Positions 9,382 through 18,726 are shown, counted from the first letter of the stretch. The stretch is DNA of 64,000 nucleotides from an uncultured Lachnospiraceae bacterium (GCA_900319245.1 ONNQ01000001.1:1-64000), one strand, 5' to 3'. Notes: generated by a model from the letters alone, not told the origin. Numbers and translations are program-made.

Positions 9382-11118
9382 ATGCGAAATTTCAAGGGAC
9401 GTTATGTCCTGATCCAATTTATATTAGCAGGAATGATCGCACTGACTGGCTGTGCGCAGGAAGAGGCTCCGGGAGGCGTTACTGACGTCTCCGGTGCCTT
9501 GTTTTTGTCTGACAATGAAAGTAGTGAAGAGACGGCGGAGACAGCGGTGGAGGATATCCCGACGACGGAGACCGAGATCACGGAGATCTCGGCGGCTGCA
9601 CAGGAAAGCGCCGCGAAGGAGCGCGCAAGGAAACTGACAGACAAAGAGTGCGAACAGATGCAGCAGTTTATCAACGAAGAGGGCAGCTACGGGTTCCTTC
9701 TTTCGATTTATGAAAAGCCGCAGGATCTGGACGCGGGACAGGTGTTCTATACCGGTGCGGGATTAGTGCTGGATCCGGTCACAGAGGAGGAGCGGGACGC
9801 CTATCTGGAGGAGACCGGCAAAGAGGAGGCGGTGAATCTGTTTCGCCTGACGGCCCAGCAGGTCAATGATTATCTGCAGTATAGAGCCGGTATTTCGGCC
9901 GACGCGCTTTCGAAGCGCCCCGACTGGGTCTATCTGGAAGCGTATGATGCATATTATATGTGCCATGGCGACGAGGAGACCAACCTGTGCACGTTTGAAG
10001 TGACAGATGCCGCTGTACAGGGCGACTATTACAGAGTCCACTACAGAGCCATGAGGGAGGCCGGCGATCTGGATGGCTGGTACATCCCCGTCTACGAGGC
10101 CATCCTCAAAAAGAACGGCGACACCTACAGGTTCTGCGCCAACCGCTTATGGATGGAGAGAGATCTTCTCCTGCAGCCATACTGCAAGATGACGCTGGAT
10201 ACAGGCGACGTCGTAAGTTTCTGTGCCTATAAGCCCGACACGGACGACAGTGATAATGCGGACGTCACATTCGCGCTTGTGAAAGACGGCCGGTTTATTT
10301 GCAACCTGCCCGGCATGGACGCACGCAATATCCGCACGGGGATGGTCTTTGATGAAGTGCGGGAGATTGAGATTGCGGATTATGACGGCGATGGCAAGAG
10401 CGAGATTGCCGTGATCTGCAAGTATTCCTATGATCGTGATACCAAGGGAAGAGAGGACGAACTGGAGGCCCGCCTGTACCGGTTTGCAGAGGATGGACAG
10501 CCGGTTCTGGATGAAGCGCTCAGCAGCAGGATCAACAGGATGGTGAAGACGCTCTCCCTGTCCGGCATTGCCTGGTACATCAAAAACGGCGAGGACAGAA
10601 ACGTCTATGAGAGCCGGGAGGCGGCCTTTGCAGACGAAGTCGCAAACGCCGATCCGGCGCTGTATGACCGGTTCGCGCTGATCTATATCAACGATGACAA
10701 GTATCCGGAGCTTCTGGAGATGGGAACGACCCCGGAGAGAGGCGCCAAAATCGTGTTCTACCACGACGGCGTGCTGGAGGAGACCCAGGTGACCAACGAG
10801 TTTTCCTTCCTTCGAAAGGGAAATTTCCTCTACTGTAAAAATGGTACGGAGAATCTTTTCTGGGAAGCGCTCTATGTCTATGCCGGAAACCGGCTCAGCG
10901 TAAATCAGAGCGGCACGTACGGAACGAGAGATGCGGCTGTGACGACCTTCCGCAAGGATGGAACCCCTGAATACACCTATGTATGGGAGGGATCGCCCGT
11001 GACGGAGGCAGGGTACCATGACGCGCTGTTCTTTGTCTTTGATCAGCAGAGAGCGGAGAGCGCGCAATCGATCGAGATGGTCAGCGCCGAGCAGCTGCAG
11101 GCAGAACTTGCGAAATAA
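9382..11118 (+). CDS. Secreted lipoprotein with acidic repeat-like motifs, unknown function
   Basis: 578 residues from the ATG at 9382. The signal peptide ends in a lipobox (LTGC, Cys at about residue 24), followed by a Glu/Thr-rich linker. Calcium-loop-like stretches ADYDGDGKSEIAV and YINDDKYPELLEMG resemble FG-GAP/EF-hand-type repeats seen in many clostridial lipoproteins. The 9382 start is preferred because GGAGAGG lies about ten bases upstream and it gives a compact signal peptide; the ATG at 9361 directly abuts its G-rich sequence. It is a single gene with its own terminator. No enzyme motif is recognised. Confidence 0.8.
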   Translation: MRNFKGRYVLIQFILAGMIALTGCAQEEAPGGVTDVSGALFLSDNESSEETAETAVEDIPTTETEITEISAAAQESAAKERARKLTDKECEQMQQFINEEGSYGFLLSIYEKPQDLDAGQVFYTGAGLVLDPVTEEERDAYLEETGKEEAVNLFRLTAQQVNDYLQYRAGISADALSKRPDWVYLEAYDAYYMCHGDEETNLCTFEVTDAAVQGDYYRVHYRAMREAGDLDGWYIPVYEAILKKNGDTYRFCANRLWMERDLLLQPYCKMTLDTGDVVSFCAYKPDTDDSDNADVTFALVKDGRFICNLPGMDARNIRTGMVFDEVREIEIADYDGDGKSEIAVICKYSYDRDTKGREDELEARLYRFAEDGQPVLDEALSSRINRMVKTLSLSGIAWYIKNGEDRNVYESREAAFADEVANADPALYDRFALIYINDDKYPELLEMGTTPERGAKIVFYHDGVLEETQVTNEFSFLRKGNFLYCKNGTENLFWEALYVYAGNRLSVNQSGTYGTRDAAVTTFRKDGTPEYTYVWEGSPVTEAGYHDALFFVFDQQRAESAQSIEMVSAEQLQAELAK

Positions 11119-11194
11119 GCGCTTTGAAGAATGCGGCAGACAGTAAGCGGTACAGCCATATAGAACATGCATTGTCATAGAAATTGTATAGAAA

Positions 11195-11235
11195 AGGACT
11201 TCACAGACGGCGGCGCCGCTGTGAAGTCCTTTTTA
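11195..11235. terminator. Bidirectional terminator
   Basis: AGGACTTCACAG (11195-11206) pairs perfectly with CTGTGAAGTCCT (11219-11230), with a T5 tail on the + strand and A4 before the stem for the - strand. It sits between the convergent lipoprotein and deacetylase genes and can serve both. Confidence 0.85.
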
Positions 11236-11275
11236 AGTTGTGTCCGATCGTTGACTTTTAGAACAAGAAGTCCGA

Positions 11276-12766
11276 TCAGTTGTTGATGCCGTGGTGGCAC
11301 TCGATGGTCTCACTCGTGATCGGCATAAATGTGTAGCCTTCCTTGATCGCGTCTGTCAGGAAACGGTCCATCATATTGACGGTATAATCCTTGATGTCGT
11401 GACACAGAATGAAGGAATTGTGGTAGGTATGAATTCCGTTCATCATGTTCTCGTACATGACATTTCCATCGGTCGTATCGCCGGCATCGCCGCTTGTGAC
11501 GTTCCAGTCGATGTAGGTGTAGCCCTTGCTCTCCGCCTCTTGGGCGAGCTTGGTCATGATCCCTTCGCAGTAGTTGGCGCTGATCGTGTTGGAACTGCCT
11601 CCGGGGAAGCGGAAGAGATCCGTTCTGCAGCCGGTCTGCTTCTGGATGATGTCCTCCATCTTGTTAAAGTCTTCCCAGTATGCTTCCGGGCTTGCATAGA
11701 CCTGTGCGTAATCGTGGGTGGCGGTGTGTACGGCCACAACATGTCCGGCCTTGTATTCTGCCTTGATCAGATCCTGATAATCGGTGTAGGCGGCTGTGAC
11801 AAAGAACGTCGCACGCGCCTTGTGCTTTTTGAGGATCTTGAGCAGTTCTTCCGTGTAAGGGCCGGGACCGTCGTCAAACGTCAGATAGATGACCTTGTCA
11901 GGATCCATCTTCTTGGGAACATAGGGCTTGCGCTTTACCGTGACATAGCGGGATGTCTCCGCAACATTGCCCCATTCGTCGGAAACCTTATAGGTGACGG
12001 TATAGGTGCCTACCTTGTTGGTGTTGACAGTGCCGCTCTTCTCGATTCTCTTCGTGACGTCTCCGTCTGCGTCATCCTCTGCCAGTACGTCATCTTTCCA
12101 GGTTTCACCCTTGAAAATGAAGCCCTCTTCCCCTGTGGGAAAGTGGAATACAGGCGCGTTGCGGTCATCATAGAAGATCTCACGTTCCGCGGTCGCTGTA
12201 TTACCCGCGAGGTCCGAAACGGTGTAGTACACAACGCCGTCCCGCTCTTCGCTCTCGACCTTGGCGGAAATGTCTCCGTCGTGATTATCGGTGGCGGTAA
12301 AGCCTTCCTCCTTATATTCGTGGTGAGGAAGGGTGTAATAGTCATCGATGTGTTTGAGCTCGATCACAGGGGGCGTCGTATCGACGATCTCGACCGTTCG
12401 TGTGTTCGTCGCGCTCATCCAAAGATACTTGGCCGTATATGTGACGGTATACTTTCCGGGCTCATGGATATTGACGCTCTCAGTGGAAACGGTGACCGGA
12501 ATCGGGTGGTGGATGAAATCCAGGATCGACCCGGTGACTTCCGCTTCAGCCCCTTCATCCTGGTAGGGCGTGCCGCATTCGCTGACGACGGTGGGCTCGC
12601 CGATCAGTCTGAAATCAATTCTCCATTTGTTGACGCCGAATAGAAAGATGCAGGATCCGATAATGAGAAGAAGCAGGACGATCAAGGTGTTCCTGACCGG
12701 ATGCCTATGGCGCCTCTTGATCGGTATCGGGCTGGAAGGGCCGCGCTGCTCGTTTACAGTTGGCAT
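11276..12766 (-). CDS. Membrane-anchored polysaccharide deacetylase with Ig-like domains
   Basis: About 496 residues: a basic cytoplasmic tail, one membrane anchor (about 27-46), three Ig-like domains of the DUF5011 type (about 50-280, recurring TVTYT, DTTPPVI and GTYTVTYKVSD patterns), then a NodB deacetylase domain. The NodB metal motif is TFDDGPGP (Asp at about residue 297) with HTATH as the His motif. Probable role: deacetylation of peptidoglycan or another surface glycan outside the membrane. The ATG at 12766 is chosen because AGGAGG lies nine bases upstream; a TTG two codons earlier is too close. Confidence 0.92.
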   Translation of the reverse strand: MPTVNEQRGPSSPIPIKRRHRHPVRNTLIVLLLLIIGSCIFLFGVNKWRIDFRLIGEPTVVSECGTPYQDEGAEAEVTGSILDFIHHPIPVTVSTESVNIHEPGKYTVTYTAKYLWMSATNTRTVEIVDTTPPVIELKHIDDYYTLPHHEYKEEGFTATDNHDGDISAKVESEERDGVVYYTVSDLAGNTATAEREIFYDDRNAPVFHFPTGEEGFIFKGETWKDDVLAEDDADGDVTKRIEKSGTVNTNKVGTYTVTYKVSDEWGNVAETSRYVTVKRKPYVPKKMDPDKVIYLTFDDGPGPYTEELLKILKKHKARATFFVTAAYTDYQDLIKAEYKAGHVVAVHTATHDYAQVYASPEAYWEDFNKMEDIIQKQTGCRTDLFRFPGGSSNTISANYCEGIMTKLAQEAESKGYTYIDWNVTSGDAGDTTDGNVMYENMMNGIHTYHNSFILCHDIKDYTVNMMDRFLTDAIKEGYTFMPITSETIECHHGINN

Positions 12767-12792
12767 TTGCAATCACCTCCTTTGCAGGCTTT

Positions 12793-12822
12793 ACTATACT
12801 TCTTTTTTCATAGAGGTGTCAA
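12793..12822 (-). promoter_or_regulatory. Promoter of the polysaccharide deacetylase
   Basis: On the - strand, TTGACA (12822-12817) and TATAGT (12798-12793) are 18 bases apart, just upstream of the ribosome site. Confidence 0.75.
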
Positions 12823-12883
12823 TTCTTGTTAACAAAGTCGAAACACTTGAACACAAAACGGACACAGAGTGCGAAGGCGGCAG

Positions 12884-12912
12884 TTGCACGAACAGAATGG
12901 ATTTTGTAAGAT
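12884..12912 (+). promoter_or_regulatory. Promoter of the methionine synthase operon
   Basis: TTGCAC (12884-12889) and TAAGAT (12907-12912) are 17 bases apart. No SAM or cobalamin riboswitch is apparent in the short leader. Confidence 0.65.
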
Positions 12913-12967
12913 AATAACAATTTAGCCCAAAAGGCGTATAAGCGCCCGGGATGAGAGGATAGAGAAT

Positions 12968-13630
12968 ATGAAATTATCGCCGGATCGCAAAGAGATCATC
13001 CGCTATCTGGGATATCGAGGCGTTGCCCCGGATGAGTCAATTCTAAAGGAGATCGAGCTGGGCGTTGCACAGCTGCAGGAGGCGGTTACGCCGCGTTTTG
13101 TCTACGAACAATTCCCGATCCGCCGGAGCAGGGGGCAAAATAGTGAGGAACAGCTGTGTTTTGCCGGCATGACGATTGTGAGCCGGGACCTGTCGAGGAA
13201 CCTGCGGGACTGCCACGCAGTCTATTTGATGGCGGCGACCCTGGGGCCCGGACCTGATACACTCATACGAAGGGCCAGTATCGGCAAGGTAAGCCACGCG
13301 GTCATCCTGCAGGCGGCGGCCGCAGCAATGACGGAAACCTGGTGTGACCAGGTAAACGACAGGATCCGAAGGGAGACGGAGAAGGACGGTCTGTTTATCA
13401 GACCCAGGTATTCGCCCGGCTATGGGGACCTTTCGCTGACAGTGCAGACGGACATCAGCAGGATCCTGAACATGCCCAAGGAGATCGGCGTGAGCCTTAC
13501 CGACACACTGCTCATGACGCCGAGTAAGTCCGTGACAGCGCTGATCGGCGTAGCAAAGACCCCGGCAGACTGTCATAAAAGTGGTTGTGCGGCGTGCAGT
13601 GCGGCTTCTACTTGTCCCTATAGGGCCTAG
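12968..13630 (+). CDS. Methionine synthase reactivation domain as a separate protein
   Basis: 220 residues matching the vitamin B12-dependent methionine synthase activation domain, which in Escherichia coli MetH is the C-terminal SAM-binding part that reductively remethylates cob(II)alamin. The SAM-site region RPRYSPGYGD is present, as expected. The C terminus ends with a cysteine cluster (CHKSGCAAC..TCPYR), seen in free-standing clostridial versions and possibly a metal or redox site. It lies about 100 bases upstream of metH in the same direction, so the two polypeptides replace one long MetH. Confidence 0.9.
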   Translation: MKLSPDRKEIIRYLGYRGVAPDESILKEIELGVAQLQEAVTPRFVYEQFPIRRSRGQNSEEQLCFAGMTIVSRDLSRNLRDCHAVYLMAATLGPGPDTLIRRASIGKVSHAVILQAAAAAMTETWCDQVNDRIRRETEKDGLFIRPRYSPGYGDLSLTVQTDISRILNMPKEIGVSLTDTLLMTPSKSVTALIGVAKTPADCHKSGCAACSAASTCPYRA

Positions 13631-13733
13631 CGCCGAGGCAGGCGTCTGCCCCTGGCGCGCAAGAAAGCCGATTGAATTTATAGAGCAGCCATAGGCTGTG
13701 GAAGTGATCAAACGTTCAGAAAGTGGGAATGTG

Positions 13734-16181
13734 ATGAAAGATTTGCGCGAACGATTAGGAAAAGAATGGCTGGTATGCGACGGCGGAACCGGAACGATCC
13801 TGCAGGCCAAGGGGCTTACCGGCGGCGAGCTGCCGGAAACCTGGAACCTGACAAGACCGGAGGATATCATTGACCTTCACTGCGGATATCTGCAGGCGGG
13901 ATGCGATATTTTCAATACCAATACATTTGGCGCCAATGCGTTAAAGCTCCCGGAGAACCTGCAGGAGGTCGTCACGGCAGCGGTGGAAAACGCCAAAGAG
14001 GCAAGGCGCAGGACAGGCCGCGAGGACGCGTATATCGCACTGGATATAGGGCCGACCGGGAAGCTGCTGGAGCCCCTGGGCGATCTGTCTTTTGACAGGG
14101 CGGTAGAACTGTTCGGGGAAGTTGTGCGTTATGGGAGCGCTGCCGGCGCGGACCTTGTACTGATCGAGACCATGTCGGACAGCTATGAGGCCAAAGCGGC
14201 CGTTCTTGCGGCCAAGGAGAACTGCGACCTGCCGGTTTGCATCACAGTCACCTTCGATGAGAAAGGGAAACTCCTCACAGGCGGAAGCGTGGACTCGACG
14301 GTGGCGCTTCTGGAGGGCCTTCGCGTGGATGCGCTTGGCGTCAACTGCGGACTGGGACCGGCACAGATGATTCCCATTGTGAAGCGGCTCACAGAAGTGT
14401 GCAGCATACCGATTATTGTGAACCCGAACGCGGGCCTGCCACGGACAGAAGGGGGCAGAACGGTCTATAACGTTGGCCCGGAGGAATTCGCGGATTGGAT
14501 GGAGAAGATCGCCGCCATGGGCGTCCATGTGGTCGGTGGATGCTGCGGTACGACGCCGGCGCATATTCGCCTGACAGCGGAGCGGGTGAAGAAACTGCCT
14601 TTTTCGAAGCCGGTCCCCAAGAGGCGGACGGTTGTGAGTTCTTTCTCGCAGTGTGTGGAGATCGGCCCGCTGCCGGTGATCATCGGTGAGCGGATCAATC
14701 CCACCGGAAAGAAGAAATTCAAGCAGGCACTAAGGGACAATGATATCGAATACATCCTGCGGGAGGGTCTGCGGCAGGAAGACAGCGGCGCGCACATTCT
14801 CGACGTGAACGTGGGGCTGCCGGAGATCGACGAGCCGTCCATGATGGCCAATGTGGTGCAAAAGCTGCAGGGCGTGCTGGCCCTGCCCCTTCAGATCGAT
14901 ACGACAGACATAGAGGCGCTGGAGCGGGGCATGCGGATCTACAACGGAAAACCCATGGTCAACTCCGTCAATGGCAAAAAAGAGAGTATCGAAGCCGTAT
15001 TTCCGCTGGTCCGCAAATATGGCGGCGTGTTGGTCGCGCTGGTTCTGGATGAAGACGGGATTCCCGCGGATGCGGAGGGCAGAGTGCGGATTGCCCGCAG
15101 GATCTATGAGGCGGCGGACCGGTACGGCGTGCCCAGAGAGGACATCGTGATCGATGGCCTTGCCATGACCATCTCTTCTGATACGACGTCCGCCTGCACG
15201 ACACTGGAAACCTTGCGGAGAGTGCGGGATGAGCTGCATGGCCATACGATCCTCGGCGTATCCAATATCTCCTTCGGCCTTCCCAGAAGAGCGCTGATCA
15301 ATTCCCATTTTTTGACGATGGCACTACAGAATGGCCTGTCGGCAGCGATCATGAATCCCGGTAATGAAGAGATGATGGAATCGTACCGCGCCTACTGTGC
15401 GCTGGCGGGTCTCGATCCCCAGTGCATGCGCTTTATAGAGGCGTACGGCGGAACATCTGATCCGGTGCGGGTGAGCAGTGCCGGAACGGCAGCCGGCAGC
15501 ACAGGGAACGCCGGCGGAAGCAGTGCCGGTGGAAACAGTGCCGGGAAAGCGGGCGCTATGGGGCTTTTCGAGAGCGTGGAGCGCGGCATGGCAGAGAGCG
15601 CGGCAGCGGCCGCCAGAGAGGCACTTACGACGACAGAGCCGCTGACACTGATCGACCGGGCGCTGATCCCGGCCTTAGACAAAGTGGGAAAGGGATTTGA
15701 AAAAGGAACTGTTTTCCTGCCCCAGCTCCTCATGAGCGCGGAGGCGGCCAAGGCGGCGTTTGACGTCGTCAAACAGACCCTGCAGGGACAGACCCAGGAA
15801 GTGAAGGGAAGACTGATCCTCGCCACGGTCAAGGGCGATATTCACGACATCGGCAAGAACATCGTCAAGGTCATGCTGGAAAACTATGGGTTCGAGGTCC
15901 TCGACCTTGGAAAGGACGTATCGCCGGAGACCATTGTGGAAACTGCTGTCAAAGAGGACATCAGACTTGTTGGCCTGAGTGCGCTGATGACGACGACGGT
16001 CGTGAGCATGGAGGAGACAATCCGCCTTCTGCACGAGGTGAAGCCGGACGTAAAGACCGTGGTAGGCGGCGCCGTGATGACACAGGAATACGCGGATGCG
16101 ATCCATGCGGATTGCTATGCCAAGGACGCCATGGCGACCGTGCATTTCGCGGAAGCAGTATTTGGAGAAGGGAAGCGCTAA
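13734..16181 (+). CDS. metH: Cobalamin-dependent methionine synthase, without activation domain
   Basis: Transfers methyl from methyl-tetrahydrofolate to homocysteine. About 815 residues in order: homocysteine domain (1-300) with zinc ligands Cys205 (NCG) and Cys270-Cys271 (GGCCGT); pterin domain (about 310-570, GERINPTGKK); a Ser/Gly/Ala-rich linker (about 582-610); B12 cap and binding domains with D702-x-H704-x-x-G707 (DIHDIG), whose His ligates cobalt. The activation domain is the separate upstream gene. The ATG at 13734 follows GTGGGAA at useful spacing; the GTG at 13698 lacks a ribosome site. The linker is longer and more repetitive than usual. Confidence 0.95.
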   Translation: MKDLRERLGKEWLVCDGGTGTILQAKGLTGGELPETWNLTRPEDIIDLHCGYLQAGCDIFNTNTFGANALKLPENLQEVVTAAVENAKEARRRTGREDAYIALDIGPTGKLLEPLGDLSFDRAVELFGEVVRYGSAAGADLVLIETMSDSYEAKAAVLAAKENCDLPVCITVTFDEKGKLLTGGSVDSTVALLEGLRVDALGVNCGLGPAQMIPIVKRLTEVCSIPIIVNPNAGLPRTEGGRTVYNVGPEEFADWMEKIAAMGVHVVGGCCGTTPAHIRLTAERVKKLPFSKPVPKRRTVVSSFSQCVEIGPLPVIIGERINPTGKKKFKQALRDNDIEYILREGLRQEDSGAHILDVNVGLPEIDEPSMMANVVQKLQGVLALPLQIDTTDIEALERGMRIYNGKPMVNSVNGKKESIEAVFPLVRKYGGVLVALVLDEDGIPADAEGRVRIARRIYEAADRYGVPREDIVIDGLAMTISSDTTSACTTLETLRRVRDELHGHTILGVSNISFGLPRRALINSHFLTMALQNGLSAAIMNPGNEEMMESYRAYCALAGLDPQCMRFIEAYGGTSDPVRVSSAGTAAGSTGNAGGSSAGGNSAGKAGAMGLFESVERGMAESAAAAAREALTTTEPLTLIDRALIPALDKVGKGFEKGTVFLPQLLMSAEAAKAAFDVVKQTLQGQTQEVKGRLILATVKGDIHDIGKNIVKVMLENYGFEVLDLGKDVSPETIVETAVKEDIRLVGLSALMTTTVVSMEETIRLLHEVKPDVKTVVGGAVMTQEYADAIHADCYAKDAMATVHFAEAVFGEGKR

Positions 16182-16194
16182 AAAGAGGCTGGCC

Positions 16195-16231
16195 AAAAAA
16201 AATCGTGGAGGCTTTTTCAGCCCTCCACGAT
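16195..16231 (-). terminator. Terminator overlapping the end of the 84-aa gene
   Basis: On the - strand ATCGTGGAGG pairs with CCTCCACGAT and is followed by a run of eight T. The stop codon of the 84-aa gene lies inside the hairpin loop, so the last codons form the stem. Confidence 0.85.
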
Positions 16232-16471
16232 CAAGTATCTTCCGTCTCCAATATCGAAGACCTCTGCGGCCTCCAGGATGTCACCGCCGTCCATATCGAC
16301 GCCGACTTCCTCAAAATATTTGCGCACAGACCGCTTGCCCTTTACAACAACGGCAAACATCATCTCGAGAAAGTCATCGGCCTCTTCGCGCGTCTCGGCG
16401 ACCTTCTCGGGAAAAAGCTGCAGCTGGTTTTCTAAAAAGCAGTCGAGCACTTTGGAATCATAACTGGACAT
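16217..16471 (-). CDS. Small conserved-looking acidic protein, unknown function
   Basis: 84 residues beginning MSSYDSKVLDCFLENQ and ending FDIGDGRYLIVEG. Mostly amphipathic helices with an acidic middle (ETREEADDFLEMM); no membrane segment. The start at 16471 has a strong AGGAGGAG about eight bases upstream, and the gene ends inside an efficient terminator. Both support a real gene even though a longer reading frame extends upstream. I do not recognise a family with a known role. It is convergent with metH and divergent from deoC. Confidence 0.75.
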   Translation of the reverse strand: MSSYDSKVLDCFLENQLQLFPEKVAETREEADDFLEMMFAVVVKGKRSVRKYFEEVGVDMDGGDILEAAEVFDIGDGRYLIVEG

Positions 16472-16498
16472 TGCACGAACTCCTCCTGACAGGTATGT

Positions 16499-16528
16499 TT
16501 GTGATACAATCATCTCACAGAGTATAAG
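16499..16528 (+). promoter_or_regulatory. Candidate deoC promoter
   Basis: TTGTGA (16499-16504) and TATAAG (16523-16528) are 18 bases apart. A TGTGA..TCACA dyad with a ten-base centre spans the spacer and could be an operator. Confidence 0.45.
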
Positions 16529-16582
16529 AAAATAAAAGACCGGAATGGACGCCCTGTATATGGGCCAAAAAAGGGGGTAATC

Positions 16583-17275
16583 ATGACAGATATCAGCAAA
16601 ATGACAGAAAAAGACTTGTGCTTTATGTTCGATCACACGAATCTCAAAGCATATGCATCCAGCGAGGACATCCGCAAGCTTTGCGCGGAGGCCAGGGAGT
16701 ACGGATTCAGGATGGTCGCGATCAATCCGCTTCATACGGCCATGTGCCGCGAGATCCTTAACGGGACGGACGTGCACGTCGGACCCTGCGTCAGCTTTCC
16801 TTTGGGACAGAACACGATCGAGGAAAAGTGCACAGAGACGCTCCTCGCCATTTCCCAGGGCGCGGATGAGATCGACTATGTGACCAACATCACGGCTGTC
16901 AAGGACGGACGCTGGGAGTACGTGGAGCGCGAGATGCGCACGATTGCGGACATCTGCCGCGCAGCCGGCGTACTTTCCAAGGTCATCTTCGAGAACTGCT
17001 ATCTCGAGAAACATGAAATCGACCGCCTTGCCAAAATAGCGCTCACAGCAAAACCGGATTTCATTAAGACATCTACCGGCTTTGGAACAGGCGGCGCCAC
17101 TGTAGAGGACGTTGCGCGTATGAAACAGGTGGTCGGCGACGCCGTGCAAGTAAAAGCGGCCGGAGGCATCCGAAGCTGGGAGACCTGCAAAGCGATGATT
17201 GAGGCAGGCGCTACGAGGATCGGATGCTCGGCCGGAATTCAGATCCTAAAAGAATTCAGAGAAGCGGCGAAGTAA
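16583..17275 (+). CDS. deoC: Deoxyribose-phosphate aldolase
   Basis: Cleaves 2-deoxyribose-5-phosphate to glyceraldehyde-3-phosphate and acetaldehyde in deoxynucleoside breakdown. 230 residues, the usual length. Schiff-base Lys162 lies in FIKTSTGFGTGG, the second Lys in VQVKAAGGIR, and Asp98 in DEIDYV; KVIFENCYL is also conserved. AAGGGGG precedes the ATG. It stands alone, without deoB, deoD or pdp nearby. Confidence 0.95.
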   Translation: MTDISKMTEKDLCFMFDHTNLKAYASSEDIRKLCAEAREYGFRMVAINPLHTAMCREILNGTDVHVGPCVSFPLGQNTIEEKCTETLLAISQGADEIDYVTNITAVKDGRWEYVEREMRTIADICRAAGVLSKVIFENCYLEKHEIDRLAKIALTAKPDFIKTSTGFGTGGATVEDVARMKQVVGDAVQVKAAGGIRSWETCKAMIEAGATRIGCSAGIQILKEFREAAK

Positions 17276-17308
17276 ACAGCCAGACAACGCAGCAAAGAAG
17301 GCGGGAAT

Positions 17309-18220
17309 TTACAGCGTCAGCAGATACTTCTCGACGCTTGTCACTGCGTTGGCGCCGTCTGCTACAGCGGTGACCACCTGGCGAAGCTGCTTGGTGCGGA
17401 CATCGCCGGCTGCAAACACACCGGGAACGCTGGTTGCGCCTGTCTCGTTCGCGACAATGTAGCCCTTTTCGTCCATGTCGACGTGGTTGCGGGCAAACTC
17501 GCTGCGAGGCGTAATGCCGACTGCGATGAACACGCCGGAAACGGGGATGGTGCGCTCTGTCTGGTCCAGTTTGTTGACGACTGTCGCATTCTCGACCTTC
17601 ATGCCGCCGGTGATGGACTTGAGATTGGAGTTCCATACCATTTCCACGTTGGGCAGAGAGAGAAGGCTCTCCTGCAGCACTTTCGCGGCGCGAAGCTCAT
17701 CTCTGCGGTGCACGACATAGACTTTATTGCAGCCGCGCGCCAGGAAGATCGCATCTTCGACAGCGACGTCTCCGCCGCCGACAACGAGCACATCCTTGCC
17801 GCGATAGAACGCGCCGTCGCAGGTTGCGCAGTAGGATACGCCCATACCGGCGTACTGATTCTCGCCCTGCGCGCCGAGTTTACTGTGGGTGGCACCGGAG
17901 GCGATGATCACAGCCTTGGCTTCGTAGGTGCCCTCGTCGGTGATCACTTTCTTGACGGGGCCGTTCAGATCCAGGCTCTGTACAAACGCGTTGACGGTCT
18001 CTACGCCGAGCTTCTCAGCGTGCTCTGCCATTTTCAAGGCCAGATCCATGCCGGAGAGACCGGGGAGACCGGGATAGTTATCGATTTCGTAGGTGTCAAT
18101 GATCTGACCGCCGTTCACATAGTTCTGCTCGATCACGATCGCGTTCAGTCTTGCTCTGGATGCATAGATCGCTGCGGAGAGACCGGCGGGGCCGGCGCCG
18201 ATAATGATCAGGTCGTACAT
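17309..18220 (-). CDS. trxB: Thioredoxin reductase
   Basis: FAD flavoprotein that reduces thioredoxin with NADPH. 303 residues: FAD motif GAGPAGLSAA at the N terminus, redox pair Cys131-Cys134 in CATCDG, NADPH motif GGGDVAVEDA, and a C-terminal FAD segment VFAAGDVRTK. AGGAGG lies seven bases before the ATG. It is downstream of trxA on the same strand, with a hairpin terminator between them, so its expression may depend on read-through or an unseen promoter. Confidence 0.95.
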   Translation of the reverse strand: MYDLIIIGAGPAGLSAAIYASRARLNAIVIEQNYVNGGQIIDTYEIDNYPGLPGLSGMDLALKMAEHAEKLGVETVNAFVQSLDLNGPVKKVITDEGTYEAKAVIIASGATHSKLGAQGENQYAGMGVSYCATCDGAFYRGKDVLVVGGGDVAVEDAIFLARGCNKVYVVHRRDELRAAKVLQESLLSLPNVEMVWNSNLKSITGGMKVENATVVNKLDQTERTIPVSGVFIAVGITPRSEFARNHVDMDEKGYIVANETGATSVPGVFAAGDVRTKQLRQVVTAVADGANAVTSVEKYLLTL

Positions 18221-18261
18221 AAGAATCCTCCTTACTTAAAAACGGTGGGGATAAAAATCTT

Positions 18262-18294
18262 GAAAAGAAAGCACACAGCGAAGCGCTGTGTGCT
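18262..18294 (-). terminator. Terminator between trxA and trxB
   Basis: On the - strand AGCACACAGC pairs with GCTGTGTGCT around a five-base loop, followed by TTCTTTTC. It would end most trxA transcripts before trxB. Confidence 0.75.
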
Positions 18295-18337
18295 TTTATT
18301 TGCTCAAGCAGCAGTAAAGCTGTGCGCCGTTAGCCGA

Positions 18338-18658
18338 TCAGTTTGCGTTCTTCTCGAAACGCTCCTTCATCTGGGGCTTGGGAATCGCGCCGACAACGCG
18401 GTCAACAGGCTCGCCGCCCTTGAAGAAGACCATGTTGGGGATGCTCATGATGCCGTACTTGACAGCGAGGTCGCCGTTCTCGTCGACGTTGACCTTACCG
18501 ACCTTAATGCGGCCGTCATAATCCTCTGCCAGCTGGTCGATCACGGGGCTCATCATCTTGCAGGGACCGCACCAGTCAGCGTAGAAATCGACAAAAACAG
18601 GAAGATCGCTCTGAAGGACCTCAGCTTCGAAATTGGACTCGTCAAATTTGTGTACCAT
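18338..18658 (-). CDS. trxA: Thioredoxin
   Basis: General protein disulfide reductase of the cytoplasm. 106 residues with the active site W29-C-G-P-C33-K, the buried Asp24 and the cis-Pro segment SIPNM. AAAGGAG precedes the ATG by ten bases. It pairs with trxB downstream and has its own near-consensus promoter. Confidence 0.96.
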   Translation of the reverse strand: MVHKFDESNFEAEVLQSDLPVFVDFYADWCGPCKMMSPVIDQLAEDYDGRIKVGKVNVDENGDLAVKYGIMSIPNMVFFKGGEPVDRVVGAIPKPQMKERFEKNAN

Positions 18659-18726
18659 AGTGGAAAATCTCCTTTCATGAAAATATGCAAATCATCTTGT
18701 GATGTATTTTGGTTGTTTACAAATAG

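Noticed and set aside
16472-17149. N-terminal extension of the 84-aa - strand gene
   Set aside because: The extension lies antisense to deoC; the internal ATG at 16471 has the strong ribosome site.
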